Shown: positions 1 through 9,519 of the stretch, one piece after another | Numbering within the stretch: position 1 is the stretch's first letter | Layout: every line of letters starts with the position of its first letter | Origin: Candidatus Heteroruminococcus faecigallinarum | GTDB taxonomy: Bacteria > Bacillota > Clostridia > Oscillospirales > Ruminococcaceae | DNA length: 64,000 nucleotides | Direction of reading: 5' to 3' | Assembly: GCA_904387055.1 (NCBI GenBank) | Contig: CAJFKV010000006.1 | Coordinates: 1-64,000 of the forward strand | Notes under the pieces: generated by a model | Told to the model about the DNA's origin: nothing | The model's input: the letters and a program-made list of their open reading frames with translations, nothing else | Databases searched by the model: none | Program-made: the position numbers and the translations under genes

Positions 1-1566
1 GTCCAGCGCCTCCTTGGAGGCCAGGCAGCTGTCGTTGTGGGGGTCGGTGTACCGGAGGAAATACCAGGAGGAACCCGCCCACTGGGGCATGGTGTCGGTC
101 TCCCGCTTGGCGGGGCCGCCGCAGTGGGGGCAGGTGGTGTTCACCCAGTCGGTCATGGCCGCCAGGGGGGATTCACCGTTGTCGGTGGGCTCGTAGGAAT
201 CCACCTCCGGCAGGGTGAGGGGAAGCTGGTCCTCCGGCAGAGGTACCCAGCCGCACTTCTCACAGTAGACCAGGGGAATCGGCTCGCCCCAGTACCGCTG
301 GCGGGAGAAAACCCAGTCCCGCAGCTTGTAATTCACCTTGGGACGGCCCTTGCCGGTCTCCTCCAGATAGGCGGTGATCTTCTTCTTGGCCTCTTCCACC
401 GACAGGCCGTCCAGCATGCCGGAATTGACCATCTGGCCGGTGGCGCAGTCCACGAAGGCTTCCTTCTCCACGTCGCCGCCCTTGACCACCTCGATGATGG
501 GCAGGCCAAACTTCTTGGCAAATTCCCAGTCGCGGGTGTCGTGGCCGGGCACCGCCATGATGGCGCCGGTGCCGTAGGTCATGAGGACATAGTCGGAGAC
601 AAAGATGGGGATCTGGGTGTCGTTCACCGGGTTGATGCCCATCACCCCCTGGAGGCGGACGCCGGTCTTGTCCTTGGCCACCTCGGTGCGCTCAAAGTCG
701 CTCTTGCGGGCGGCGGCCTCCTGGTAGGCGCGGATCTCCTCCAGGTTTTCCAGCTTGCCGGCCCACTTCTCGATGTAGGGATGCTCGGGGGAGATGACCA
801 TATAGGTGGCCCCGTACAGGGTGTCGGGCCGGGTGGTGTAGACGGTGAGGGTGTCCCCGGCGGTGGTGCCGAAATCCACCTCGGCGCCGGTGGAGCGGCC
901 GATCCAGTTGCGCTGGGACACCTTGACCCGGTCTATGTAGTTGACCAGATCCAGGTCGTCGATGAGCCGCTGGGCATAGGCGGTGATCTTCAGCATCCAC
1001 TGGCTCTTCACCTTCCGGACCACCTCGCTGCCGCACCGCTCGCACACGCCGTTGACCACCTCTTCGTTGGCCAGGACACACTTGCAGGAGGTGCACCAGT
1101 TGACCGCCATCTCTTTTTTGTAGGCAAGGCCCTTCTTGAACAGCTGCAGGAAGATCCACTGGGTCCACTTGTAGTAGCTGGGATCGGTGGTATTGATCTC
1201 CCGGCTCCAGTCGAAGGAGAGGCCCAGGCTCTTCAGCTGGCTTTTGAAGCGGGCCACGTTCTGCTTGGTAACAATCTCCGGATGGATGTGGTTCTTAATG
1301 GCGTAATTCTCGGTGGGCAGGCCAAAGGCGTCCCAGCCCATGGGATAGAGGACGTTGTAACCCTGCTGGCGGCGCTTGCGGGCCACAATGTCCAGGGCCG
1401 TATAAGACCGGGGGTGGCCCACATGCAGCCCCTGGCCCGAGGGATAGGGGAACTCCACCAGCGCATAATACTTGGGCTTGGAATAATCGTTGGAGGCGGC
1501 GTAGACGTTGCGCGCGTCCCAAATGTCCTGCCACTTCTTCTCAATGGCTTTGAAATCGTACTTCAA
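1..1566 (-). CDS. leuS: Leucyl-tRNA synthetase, N-terminal part (runs off window)
   Basis: Charges tRNA-Leu with leucine in the cytoplasm. The first 522 codons are present and the gene continues beyond the window edge. Visible are the class I signature HVGH (residues 48-51) after a PYPSG loop, a CTSC/CERC zinc-type pair (about 158-178), and the CP1 editing domain ([11 protein letters not shown], then [12 protein letters not shown]). The start is a TTG at 1566 with a GAGAGAGGA ribosome site 9 bases upstream; no in-frame ATG lies between. It is the last gene seen in the minus-strand housekeeping train, 86 bases after rsfS, with no terminator in the gap. Confidence 0.97.
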   Translation of the reverse strand, partial: MKYDFKAIEKKWQDIWDARNVYAASNDYSKPKYYALVEFPYPSGQGLHVGHPRSYTALDIVARKRRQQGYNVLYPMGWDAFGLPTENYAIKNHIHPEIVTKQNVARFKSQLKSLGLSFDWSREINTTDPSYYKWTQWIFLQLFKKGLAYKKEMAVNWCTSCKCVLANEEVVNGVCERCGSEVVRKVKSQWMLKITAYAQRLIDDLDLVNYIDRVKVSQRNWIGRSTGAEVDFGTTAGDTLTVYTTRPDTLYGATYMVISPEHPYIEKWAGKLENLEEIRAYQEAAARKSDFERTEVAKDKTGVRLQGVMGINPVNDTQIPIFVSDYVLMTYGTGAIMAVPGHDTRDWEFAKKFGLPIIEVVKGGDVEKEAFVDCATGQMVNSGMLDGLSVEEAKKKITAYLEETGKGRPKVNYKLRDWVFSRQRYWGEPIPLVYCEKCGWVPLPEDQLPLTLPEVDSYEPTDNGESPLAAMTDWVNTTCPHCGGPAKRETDTMPQWAGSSWYFLRYTDPHNDSCLASKEALD

Positions 1567-1652
1567 CCTTGAACATCCTCTCTCTCCGGCGCCGGGCCGG
1601 TATTCAGTGCAGGCAGCTCCTTCTGCCAACGGTTACAACAAGATTCTCCACC

Positions 1653-2015
1653 CTAGGCCCCGGTTTCCCGGCCGGGCAGCTCCACCCGGGGGGCATCGGC
1701 CCACAGCCGCTCCAGGCTGTAGAATTTCCGGCTGTCCTCCTGGAACAGATGGACCAGCACATCCCCATAGTCCATGAGGATCCAGGCGGCGGTTTGGTAG
1801 CCTTCGATCCGCTGGGGCTCAATGCCGTCCTCCTTGGAGAGCTTCTCCTCCACCTCGTCGCACATGGCCCGCACATGGGGAAGGCTGCCGCCGGAGGCGA
1901 TGACAAAATAATCCGCCAGGGTGGACTGGGTCCCCACGTTGCAGACGATGATCTCCTCCCCTTTTTTGCTGTCCAGGATCGATGCGATCCGCTTTGCAGT
2001 CTCTAACGATGTCAC
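1653..2015 (-). CDS. rsfS: Ribosomal silencing factor RsfS
   Basis: RsfS (YbeB/Iojap family) binds uL14 of the large ribosomal subunit and blocks subunit joining when cells starve. The 120-residue protein matches the family in length and has the core pattern: an N-terminal helix, VCNVGTQSTLADYFVIASG, then GYQTAAWILMDYGDVLVHLF. The ATG at 2015 overlaps the stop of the upstream LCP gene by 4 bases (ATGA), so the two are probably translationally coupled. Proximity to nadD, yqeK and leuS is typical of Firmicutes. Confidence 0.95.
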   Translation of the reverse strand: MTSLETAKRIASILDSKKGEEIIVCNVGTQSTLADYFVIASGGSLPHVRAMCDEVEEKLSKEDGIEPQRIEGYQTAAWILMDYGDVLVHLFQEDSRKFYSLERLWADAPRVELPGRETGA

Positions 2016-2938
2016 GAAACGGCTCCTTTCTCCTGATCCTCCCGGGGAGGAACGGCGTCAAAATACAGATCCAACAGTTCCCGAAGGGCCTCCTGGTCGG
2101 GAAGGTAGACGGCGTATCCGCCGATCATCCTCCCCTCGCCGGGCACCCGGTAAAAGGAGATGCCCTCCGCCCCCCGGTCGAATACCTTTCCCCCCAGGGA
2201 AATCATCGTCAGCAGGGGCATATCGGTTTCCACCTGGGAGTAGTTGCGGACAAGGGCAGCGATGGCCTCGGCCCTTCCTTTGGCATAAACCGCCTGGACG
2301 GCCGCCTTCAAAAACGCCTGCTGCACCTCCAGACGGCCGATGTCCCCGGTGGCGTACCCCTCCCGATACCGCACCAGCCACTCCGCCTGCTGGCCGGTGA
2401 GAACCTGCTCCCCGGCGGCAAGGTACTTGCCCGGCAGATAGTCGATGGGCTCCTCCAGGGTCATGGGGATGCCGCCCAGGTCATCCACAATCGACCGCAC
2501 CCCCTCCAGGGTAACGGTCACATAGTAATCCACCGGCAGGCCCAGCAGCTCCCGGACCAGCTTCTCCAGCGCCTGAATGCCGCCGTCCTTCTGGCCGTAC
2601 ACCGCATTCAGCTTGCCGGTGGGCACCTGGCTCCCCACATAGGTGTCCCGGGGGATCTGCAGCACCGACACCCGGCCGCTCTCCTCCTCCAGGGAGGCCA
2701 GCATGATGACGTCGGTGAGGTACCGGGTCTCGTCCACGCCGCAGACCAGCAGGTTCACCCGCCCGTCATCGGGAGGGGGAGCGGAGGGATCGGGGGCGGC
2801 GGGCTCTTCCGGAAGGGCCTCTTCCTCAAGGGGAGCAGCCGGCTGCTCCCCCTGGGGAAGAAGTCCATACAGAAGCACCACTCCCGCCGCGGCCAGTATC
2901 ACCAGCCCCAGCTTTCCCCCTGTGCTCCATCCCTTCAC
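2012..2938 (-). CDS. LytR-CpsA-Psr family protein
   Basis: LCP proteins attach glycopolymers such as teichoic acids or capsule to peptidoglycan on the outer face of the membrane. This 308-residue protein has one N-terminal membrane anchor (about residues 10-27), an acidic and proline-rich linker, then the LCP domain with VCGVDETRYLTDVIML, the QIPRDTYV arginine motif, and a late VRYREGYATGDIGR segment. The start is GTG at 2938, with GGAGGG upstream. LCP proteins are often encoded beside rsfS and yqeK in this phylum. The glycopolymer substrate cannot be read from sequence. Confidence 0.88.
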   Translation of the reverse strand: MKGWSTGGKLGLVILAAAGVVLLYGLLPQGEQPAAPLEEEALPEEPAAPDPSAPPPDDGRVNLLVCGVDETRYLTDVIMLASLEEESGRVSVLQIPRDTYVGSQVPTGKLNAVYGQKDGGIQALEKLVRELLGLPVDYYVTVTLEGVRSIVDDLGGIPMTLEEPIDYLPGKYLAAGEQVLTGQQAEWLVRYREGYATGDIGRLEVQQAFLKAAVQAVYAKGRAEAIAALVRNYSQVETDMPLLTMISLGGKVFDRGAEGISFYRVPGEGRMIGGYAVYLPDQEALRELLDLYFDAVPPREDQEKGAVS

Positions 2939-2967
2939 GGCCCTTCACCCTCCTCCCCGGCCTCCCG

Positions 2968-3534
2968 CTACCGGCGATAGCAGCAGTAGGCGCGATATGT
3001 ATCGGGGGTGATGATCTCGCCCTCCTGGGCGAGGCGGGCCACCGTATACCGGAGGGAATAGGCCATCCCTTCCTCCAGGGAACGGTCCACCGCCTGCCGC
3101 ATCTGGTCCACATCGGGGTAGTCCCGCTCGGCGGAGGTCAGATCCGCCAGGTAGATGATCTTTTCCAGGCGGGACATCTCCGCCCGGCCGCTGGTGTGGT
3201 AGGCCACTGCGTTTAGGATGTCCCTGTCGTCCACCGATAATTCCTGGGCGATGTATCCTGCCGCCGCCGGGCCATGCCACAGGCGGGGCATCTGCAAGGT
3301 AAGATCGTCCAAAATTATACCAGACTTCCGCGCCCATTGCAACTGCGCCTGCCGGGGAAACTCCTTGCAGATGTCGTGAAGAATGCCCGCTGTCTGGGCC
3401 TTTTGGGGGTCGGCGCCCCACCGCTGCGCCAGGCGGACCGCCTCCCGCGCCACCTCCACCGAATGGTGGAACCGCTTCTCCCCCATGAGGGGGCGGAGGA
3501 TGGCTTTGTATTCCTCAAGGCTGCGGTAATTCAT
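2968..3534 (-). CDS. yqeK: YqeK-type HD hydrolase (Ap4A hydrolase family)
   Basis: HD-domain metal-dependent phosphohydrolase; family members split diadenosine tetraphosphate symmetrically to ADP. The 188-residue product shows an early His (KRFHHSVEVA), the HD pair in GILHDICKEF, and later H and D ligands (HGPAAAGY, YLADLTSAERD). The ATG at 3534 overlaps the nadD stop by 4 bases. A much longer open frame exists upstream but lies inside nadD; the coupled ATG and ribosome site inside the end of nadD favour the start given. The nadD-yqeK-rsfS order is conserved in Firmicutes. Confidence 0.9.
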   Translation of the reverse strand: MNYRSLEEYKAILRPLMGEKRFHHSVEVAREAVRLAQRWGADPQKAQTAGILHDICKEFPRQAQLQWARKSGIILDDLTLQMPRLWHGPAAAGYIAQELSVDDRDILNAVAYHTSGRAEMSRLEKIIYLADLTSAERDYPDVDQMRQAVDRSLEEGMAYSLRYTVARLAQEGEIITPDTYRAYCCYRR

Positions 3535-4166
3535 CGTTTCCCCTCCTCCTTCTTTCCCGTGTAAAGGCCGTGCTCCCGGATATAGGCCTCCACCTTGTCG
3601 TCCAGCCAGCCGGGGGGCAGGGTGCCGTCGGCAATTCCCCGGCGGATCTGGGTGGAGGAGAGCTGGAGGGGAGGCAGGGTCAGCAGCCTGCACCGGTACC
3701 CCTCCCCTTCCAGCCGCCGGGCGTAGTCCTCCACCTGCTGCTGGATGGCCGGCTCCCGGCAGGCGGCACAGAGGGTTACCCGCTCCAGGATCTCCCGCCA
3801 CCGCCGCCACTGATGGAAGGTGAGGAGCATATCGCTGCCCACAATGAGCACCAGCTCCCGTCCCGGCTCCCGGCGGCCCAGCTCCTCCACCGTGTCGATG
3901 GTGTAGCTGCGGCCCCGGCGGCGGATCTCCAGGTCGTCCACCTCCAGGAAGGGATGCCCCTCCGCCGCCAGCCGGCACATGGCCAGCCGGTGCTGGCTGG
4001 GGGCCAGGTCCGGGGACTCCTTGTGGGGCGGGGTCCAGGTGGGGATGAGCAGCACCCGCTCCAGGCCCATCTCGTCCCGGGCCGCCTGGGCCAGGCGGAT
4101 ATGTCCTTTGTGGATGGGGTTAAAGGTCCCCCCAAAGATGGCCAGCCTGCCGCTCACTGCCGCCAC
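3531..4166 (-). CDS. nadD: Nicotinate-nucleotide adenylyltransferase
   Basis: Joins ATP and nicotinate mononucleotide to make deamido-NAD in NAD synthesis. The 211-residue protein carries the nucleotidyltransferase motif GGTFNPIHKGH (about residues 12-22) and the C-terminal LSSTQIRRGI (ISSTxIR-type) ATP-binding motif. The start is taken as GTG at 4166, one base after the yhbY stop; a second GTG at 4157, preceded by GAGGTGG, is also possible. Clustered with yqeK, yhbY and rsfS. Confidence 0.95.
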   Translation of the reverse strand: MAAVSGRLAIFGGTFNPIHKGHIRLAQAARDEMGLERVLLIPTWTPPHKESPDLAPSQHRLAMCRLAAEGHPFLEVDDLEIRRRGRSYTIDTVEELGRREPGRELVLIVGSDMLLTFHQWRRWREILERVTLCAACREPAIQQQVEDYARRLEGEGYRCRLLTLPPLQLSSTQIRRGIADGTLPPGWLDDKVEAYIREHGLYTGKKEEGKR

Positions 4167-4167
4167 C

Positions 4168-4458
4168 TCAATCCAGCCGGATCACCGGCTTTTCCGGATT
4201 GGCCCGGTAGAGGACAAACCGGGTGCCGATCACCTGGACCACCTCCGCGCCGGCGGCCTGGGCCAGCTGCTGGGCAGTCTCCCGGGGGGAGGTGGGGCAG
4301 GTCTCCAGGGCCCGCAGCTTGATGAGCTCCCGGGCGGTGAGGGCGTCGCCGACGCTGGCGGCCAGCTCCGGCGTCACCCCGCTCTTTCCCACCTGCATGA
4401 TGGTTTCCAAAGGATTGGCCAAGGCGCGCAGCCTGGCCCGTTGTTTACTGGTCAGCAA
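4168..4458 (-). CDS. yhbY: YhbY/CRM-domain RNA-binding protein
   Basis: Small protein of the CRM (YhbY) RNA-binding family, linked to large-subunit ribosome assembly. The 96 residues cover a whole single domain, with the opening LTSKQRARLRALANPL, a MQVGKSGVTPEL loop equivalent to the family GKxG motif, and the late GTRFVLYR strand. It overlaps the end of rdgB by 14 bases and abuts nadD, which suggests tight co-translation. Confidence 0.92.
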   Translation of the reverse strand: MLTSKQRARLRALANPLETIMQVGKSGVTPELAASVGDALTARELIKLRALETCPTSPRETAQQLAQAAGAEVVQVIGTRFVLYRANPEKPVIRLD

Positions 4459-5047
4459 TCCCGTTCAGCCTCCTGTTCAGTTGATCGTAGAGGAGCCGCA
4501 GGGCGGCCCCCCGATGGCTCACCGCGTCCTTTTCGGCGCCGGTCATCTGGGAATAGGTCTTGCCGTCCCGCACAAAGACGGGATCGTACCCAAAACCGTC
4601 CTCCCCCTTGGGCTCCCAGCCGATGGTCCCCTCGCAGGTCCCCTCGCACTGGATGGTCTCGCCCCCGGGAAGGATGCAGCAGATGGCCGAGACAAACCGG
4701 GCGGTCCGCTGCCCGTCGGGGACGTCCTTCAGCTCCCCCAGCAGCTTCTCCACCCGCTGGGCGTCGGTGGCATTCTCCCCCGCATACCGGGCGGAATACA
4801 CCCCCGGCGCCCCGCCCAGGGCATCCACACAGAGGCCGGAATCGTCGGCCACGGTGGCAAGGCCGGTGGCGTCGTAGAGGGCCTTGGCCTTGAGATAGGC
4901 ATTCTGGGCAAAGGTGGTGCCGGTTTCCTCCACCTCAAGCCCCGGGCAGACCTCCTCCTCGGAGCGGACGCGGATCCCCAGGGGCTCCAGAATCCGCCCG
5001 AACTCCCGCAGCTTTCCCTTGTTGTGGGTGGCCACAATCAGTTCCAT
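4445..5047 (-). CDS. rdgB: RdgB/HAM1 family XTP/dITP diphosphatase
   Basis: Removes inosine- and xanthosine-type nucleoside triphosphates so that they are not built into DNA or RNA. The 200-residue product has the opening VATHNKGKLREF, the VADDSGLCVDALGGAPGVYSAR core and the late FGYDPVF and SHRGAALR motifs. Its start overlaps ftsY by 10 bases. Length and motifs are standard. Confidence 0.96.
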   Translation of the reverse strand: MELIVATHNKGKLREFGRILEPLGIRVRSEEEVCPGLEVEETGTTFAQNAYLKAKALYDATGLATVADDSGLCVDALGGAPGVYSARYAGENATDAQRVEKLLGELKDVPDGQRTARFVSAICCILPGGETIQCEGTCEGTIGWEPKGEDGFGYDPVFVRDGKTYSQMTGAEKDAVSHRGAALRLLYDQLNRRLNGIADQ

Positions 5048-5922
5048 CCTTCTTCCTCCTTCTCCTCATCCCCGGCAAAGAGGGCCTGGACAAACTCCTC
5101 CGGCACAAAGGGCCGCAGGTCCTCCAGCCCTTCCCCCACGCCGATAAACTTGATGGGGATCTGGAGGCTGTCCTTGATGGCGATGACCACCCCGCCCTTG
5201 GCGGTGCCGTCCAGCTTGGTGAGGACAATGCCGGTGATCCCCGCCGCCTCTTGGAAGAGGCGGGCCTGGTTCACTCCGTTCTGGCCGGTGGTGGCGTCCA
5301 CCACCAGGAGGGTCTCCAGGTCGCAGCCCTCCGCCTCCCGGCTCACCACCCGGGCAATCTTCCCCAGCTCGTCCATCAGGTTCTTCTTGTTGTGCAGGCG
5401 GCCTGCCGTGTCGCAGATAATCAGATCCGCCCCGCGGGCCATGCCGGCATGGATGGTGTCAAAGACCACCGCCGCCGGGTCGGCCCCTTCCCCGTGCTTG
5501 ATGAGGTCCACGCCGGCCCGGTCGGCCCACACCTGGAGCTGCTCGATGGCCGCCGCCCGGAAGGTATCCGCCGCCCCCAGGATCACCTTTTTCCCCTGGG
5601 AGACATAGTAGGAGGCCATCTTGCCGATGGTGGTGGTCTTGCCTACCCCGTTCACCCCGATCACCAGGACGATCGACGGCTTGGTGGAGAGGTGCATCTC
5701 CTCGCCCCCCTCCAGCATCCGGGAAACAATCTGCCGCAGCTCTCCCTTCACCTGGGCCGGGTCGGCGATGGCCTTCTCCTTGACGGCTGCCTTCAGCTCC
5801 TCCACAATCTTCTGGGAGGTGGCGACCCCCACGTCGGCCAGGATCAGAACCTCCTCGATCTCGTCAAAGAGCTCCTGGTCGATCTTTCCAAAGCTGGCGG
5901 CCACCTCTTCCTCCTGTCTCAT
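5038..5922 (-). CDS. ftsY: Signal recognition particle receptor FtsY, short N terminus
   Basis: GTPase that receives the SRP-ribosome complex at the membrane. The NG domain is complete: GVNGVGKTT (89-97), DTAGR, TKLDGTAKGG and a final GVGEGLEDLRPF. What is missing is the usual 20-30 residue N-terminal lead, including the helix often called alphaN1: the protein begins just before SFGKIDQELFDEIEE. It cannot be extended, because the smc stop TAG lies in the same frame five codons before this ATG. An AGGAGG inside the first codons points to a GTG at 5904 as a likely true start, which would make the protein six residues shorter. Confidence 0.95.
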   Translation of the reverse strand: MRQEEEVAASFGKIDQELFDEIEEVLILADVGVATSQKIVEELKAAVKEKAIADPAQVKGELRQIVSRMLEGGEEMHLSTKPSIVLVIGVNGVGKTTTIGKMASYYVSQGKKVILGAADTFRAAAIEQLQVWADRAGVDLIKHGEGADPAAVVFDTIHAGMARGADLIICDTAGRLHNKKNLMDELGKIARVVSREAEGCDLETLLVVDATTGQNGVNQARLFQEAAGITGIVLTKLDGTAKGGVVIAIKDSLQIPIKFIGVGEGLEDLRPFVPEEFVQALFAGDEEKEEEGWN

Positions 5923-5934
5923 TGGTTGGCGGGG

Positions 5935-8900
5935 CTACAGCCCCAGCTGTTTCTCAATCTCGGATACATCCAGCCGCAGCACCTTGGACACGCCCTCCTC
6001 CTGCATGGTCACCCCGTAGAGGACATCCGCCTCCTCCATGGTGCCCCGCCGGTGGGTGATGGCGATGAACTGGGTCTTGTCGGTCATCCGGCGCAGATAG
6101 CTGGCAAACTTGGTGACGTTTACATCGTCCAGCGCCGCCTCGATCTCGTCGATGAGGCAGAAGGGGGCGGGGCTCACCTTCAAAATGGCAAAGTAGATGG
6201 CGATGGCCACAAAGGCCTGTTCCCCGCCCGAAAGGGCGGACAGGTTCTTGATTACTTTGCCCGGCGGCTGGACGAAAATTTCAATGCCGCTCTCCAGCAG
6301 GTCGGAGGGATCGGTCAGCTCCAGACGGGCCCGCCCTCCCCCAAACAGATCCACAAATATCCGGCCAAACTGCTCGTTGATCCGGGCGAACTTCTCCCCG
6401 AAGATCCGCCGCATCTCCCCGGTCAGCCCGGCGATCATCTGGCCCAGCTCATTTTTGGAGGTTTCGATGTCTTCCATCTGCCCCTTCATAAACTGGTACC
6501 GCTGGGACACCTCCTCATATTCCTCAATGGCCGCCAGGTTCACGCTTCCCAGGCCCTTGATCCGGCCCCGCAGCTCCCCCAGGCGGCGGCGGGCCTCCCC
6601 CTCGTCGGGGATTGCTACCGCGCTGTCCTTCGCCTGGGCGGGGGTCATCTCGTATTCCTCCCACAGCTGGCCGCAGATGGTTTCCTGCTCCCCGGCCATG
6701 GTGGTCCGCCGCTCCTCCAGGCGGGCCAGCTCCCCGGCGGTCTTCTCCCGCAGGTCGCTCTGGGCCCGCTGGTCCTGGCGGAGCTGGGCGGTTCTGGCCT
6801 CCAGCTCCAGCCGGGCGGCAGCCGCCGCCTCGTTCTGGGCGGTGAGGGCGGCCGCCTGGGCGGTCTCCTTCTCCCGGCGGTCCCGGCGGGACACGATCTC
6901 CTCCTGGGTCCGCTGGATACCCTGGCGGTACTCTTCCCGCTGGGCAGCCAGCTCCTCCTGCCGGCGGCTGGCCCCCTCCCGCTGCTCCACCAGCAGGTCC
7001 AGGGACTGGCAGACCGCCTCCAGGTCCTTTTGGGCGCTCACCCGCTCCATCTGCAGGGCGGAGGCAGCCTGGCGCTCCTCCTCCTGCCGGGCGGCAAGGC
7101 CGGCCTGCTCCTGCTCCAGAGCGGCGGCCTCCTCCTCCAGCCGGGCCAGCTGGGCCGACAGGTTCTCCCGCAGCTGGCCGGCGGTCAGGTTCTGCTCCCG
7201 CAGGCTCCGGAGCTTCTCCTGGAGCTGCTGGTACTCCGCCTGGGCCCGGTCATGGAGCTCCTGGGCATCCCGGCGGCGTCCCTCCAGGCGGCGCAGCTCG
7301 CTCTGGGCCTGGAGCAGGTCCTCCCGGGCCGACCGGGTCTCCCCGTCGATCCCCTCCAGTGCCGCCTGCAGGGCCTGGATTTCCTTGGTCTCCCCCTGGA
7401 TCTTCTCCTCCACCTGGCGGGACCGGGCGGCAAACTCCTCCGCCTGGCGGCGCAGCCGCTCAATCTCCCCCCGGCGCCCCAGGATGCCGGCGCTCTTGGC
7501 CAGGTAGCCGCCGGTCATCGAGCCGCCGGCGTTCATCACCTGGCCGTCCAGGGTGACAATCTTGAACTTGTGGCCGCAGGCCTTGGCCATCTCTACCGCC
7601 AGGTCCAGGTTCTCGGCGATCACCGTCCGCCCCAGCAGCCACTGGACCACCCCCCGGTACCGGTCGTCGCACTGGACCAGGTCACAGGCCACCCCCACAT
7701 AGCCGGGGCGGCGCTGGGCGTCGGCACTGTTCATCCGGCTGCCCTTTACCGCGGTAAGGGGCAGGAAGGTGGCCCGCCCCGCCTTGGCCTGGGAAAGGAG
7801 GGCGATGGCCCGCTTGGCGGCGGACTCGTCCTCCACCACAAGGTTCTGCATGGCTCCTCCCAGGGCCACCTCAATGGCGGTGGCATACTCCCCCTGGGTG
7901 GACAGGAGGGTGGAAACCGGGCCCAAAATCCCCCGGAGCGCCCCTTCCCGGGCCTTGCCCATCACAAACTTGACGCTGCCCCCCATGCCCTCCATGTTCT
8001 TCTCCATATCGGCCAGCAGCTGGGCCCGCTGGAGACGCTGCCCGCCCTGGCTGTCGTAGCCCTGCTGTTCCTGGAGAAGGGCAGCCTGACGATGCTGGCG
8101 GGACTGGAGCTTCATCTCGTAGCCGGCCCGGGCGTTCTGGAGGGAGGTGATCCGTTCCTCCAACTGGGATGCCAGCCCCTTGGCGGTTTCCTGCTCCCGG
8201 TCGATCTGGGCCAGGGTCTCGTCCCGCAGGCGGAAGGACTCCTGGAACTGGTCGATCCGGCCGGCGGCGTCCTCCATCAGGGCGGCGGCCGAGGCGCTTT
8301 CCAGCTCCGCCTGGGCCATGCTGCGGCGCAGCTGTTCCCCCTGCCCCCGGCGGGCCTGCGCCTGGAGACGGACCTCCTCCAGGCGCAGGCGGGTCTCCTC
8401 CTGGCGGGCGGCGCCTTGGGCCAGGGCCTCGTCCGCCTGGGCCAGAGCCTCTTCCTGTTCCCCCTTGCGGGCGGAAAGCTGGGCAATCTTCTCCTCCAGC
8501 TGGCTGCCGCTCAGGTCGGCCTGGGCCATCTCCCCCTCGATCCGGCGGATGTTTTCCTCGCTGTGGCGGATGTCCCCCTCCATGACGGCGATCTCCGCTT
8601 CTGCATGGGAGGCGCTCTCCTCCAGAGAACGGATCTGCCCCCGGCGCTGGTCGATCTCCACCGCCGTCCTCTGCATCTCCTGGGCCGCCTGGGCCAGCTC
8701 TTCGTCCATCCGGTCGATGCGGCTCTGGATGGCGTCCCGGTCGTTTTGGCAGATGAGGATCTTGTCCTCCTGCTCCCGCAGGCGGGCGGCCAGCTCCTCC
8801 AGGGAGCGGCTCCAGAGGGAGACCTCCAGCACCCGCTTCTCCCCCGACAGGGAGAGAAACTCCTTGGCCTTCTGGCTCTGGAGGCGCAGGGGCTCCACCC

Positions 8901-9501
8901 GGCCCTCCAGCTCGCCCAAAATGTCCCGCAGGCGGACCAGATTCTCCTCCGCGGCGGCCAGGCGGCGCTCCGCCTCCCCTTTGCGCAGGCGGAACTTGGC
9001 GATGCCCGCCGCCTCCTCAAAGATTTCCCGCCGCTGGGCGCTCTTGGCGCTGACAATCTCGGCAATCTTTCCCTGGCCGATGACCGAATACCCGTCCCGG
9101 CTCAGGCCGGTATCCAGAAACAGCTCGGTGACATCCCGCAGGCGGACCACCTTGTTGTTGATCTTGTACTCGCTCTCCCCGCTGCGGTACAGCTTGCGGG
9201 AGACCACCACCTCGTTCTCCTGGATGGGGAGGCTGCGGTCGCTGTTGTCGATGGTGAGGGAGACGCTGGCAAAGCCCTGGGCTTTCCGCTTCTGGGTACC
9301 GCCAAAGATGACGTCCTCCATCTTGGACCCACGCAGCACCTTGCTGGACTGCTCGCCGAACACCCAGCGCACCCCGTCGCTGATGTTGCTCTTCCCGCTG
9401 CCGTTGGGGCCCACAATGGCGGTGATCCCGTCGTCAAAGGTGAGCTTGGTACGGTCCGGGAAGGACTTGAAGCCCTGCAGTTCAATGGCTCGCAGCCGCA
9501 T
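5935..9501 (-). CDS. smc: Chromosome segregation ATPase SMC
   Basis: Structural maintenance of chromosomes protein; with ScpA and ScpB it compacts and separates replicated chromosomes. The 1188 residues match the family. Walker A GPNGSGKSNI is at 31-40, the hinge lies around 520-590 (GILGPVSTLLSTQGEYATAI), flanked by long Glu/Gln/Arg-rich coiled coils. The signature LSGGEQ starts at 1090 and Walker B CLIDEIEAALDD at about 1115-1126. The ATG at 9501 has AAGGAGG 9 bases upstream. The order rnc, smc, ftsY is conserved in Firmicutes. The stop is in frame with ftsY. Confidence 0.98.
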   Translation of the reverse strand: MRLRAIELQGFKSFPDRTKLTFDDGITAIVGPNGSGKSNISDGVRWVFGEQSSKVLRGSKMEDVIFGGTQKRKAQGFASVSLTIDNSDRSLPIQENEVVVSRKLYRSGESEYKINNKVVRLRDVTELFLDTGLSRDGYSVIGQGKIAEIVSAKSAQRREIFEEAAGIAKFRLRKGEAERRLAAAEENLVRLRDILGELEGRVEPLRLQSQKAKEFLSLSGEKRVLEVSLWSRSLEELAARLREQEDKILICQNDRDAIQSRIDRMDEELAQAAQEMQRTAVEIDQRRGQIRSLEESASHAEAEIAVMEGDIRHSEENIRRIEGEMAQADLSGSQLEEKIAQLSARKGEQEEALAQADEALAQGAARQEETRLRLEEVRLQAQARRGQGEQLRRSMAQAELESASAAALMEDAAGRIDQFQESFRLRDETLAQIDREQETAKGLASQLEERITSLQNARAGYEMKLQSRQHRQAALLQEQQGYDSQGGQRLQRAQLLADMEKNMEGMGGSVKFVMGKAREGALRGILGPVSTLLSTQGEYATAIEVALGGAMQNLVVEDESAAKRAIALLSQAKAGRATFLPLTAVKGSRMNSADAQRRPGYVGVACDLVQCDDRYRGVVQWLLGRTVIAENLDLAVEMAKACGHKFKIVTLDGQVMNAGGSMTGGYLAKSAGILGRRGEIERLRRQAEEFAARSRQVEEKIQGETKEIQALQAALEGIDGETRSAREDLLQAQSELRRLEGRRRDAQELHDRAQAEYQQLQEKLRSLREQNLTAGQLRENLSAQLARLEEEAAALEQEQAGLAARQEEERQAASALQMERVSAQKDLEAVCQSLDLLVEQREGASRRQEELAAQREEYRQGIQRTQEEIVSRRDRREKETAQAAALTAQNEAAAAARLELEARTAQLRQDQRAQSDLREKTAGELARLEERRTTMAGEQETICGQLWEEYEMTPAQAKDSAVAIPDEGEARRRLGELRGRIKGLGSVNLAAIEEYEEVSQRYQFMKGQMEDIETSKNELGQMIAGLTGEMRRIFGEKFARINEQFGRIFVDLFGGGRARLELTDPSDLLESGIEIFVQPPGKVIKNLSALSGGEQAFVAIAIYFAILKVSPAPFCLIDEIEAALDDVNVTKFASYLRRMTDKTQFIAITHRRGTMEEADVLYGVTMQEEGVSKVLRLDVSEIEKQLGL

Positions 9502-9519
9502 CGCCGTCTTCCTCCTTTC

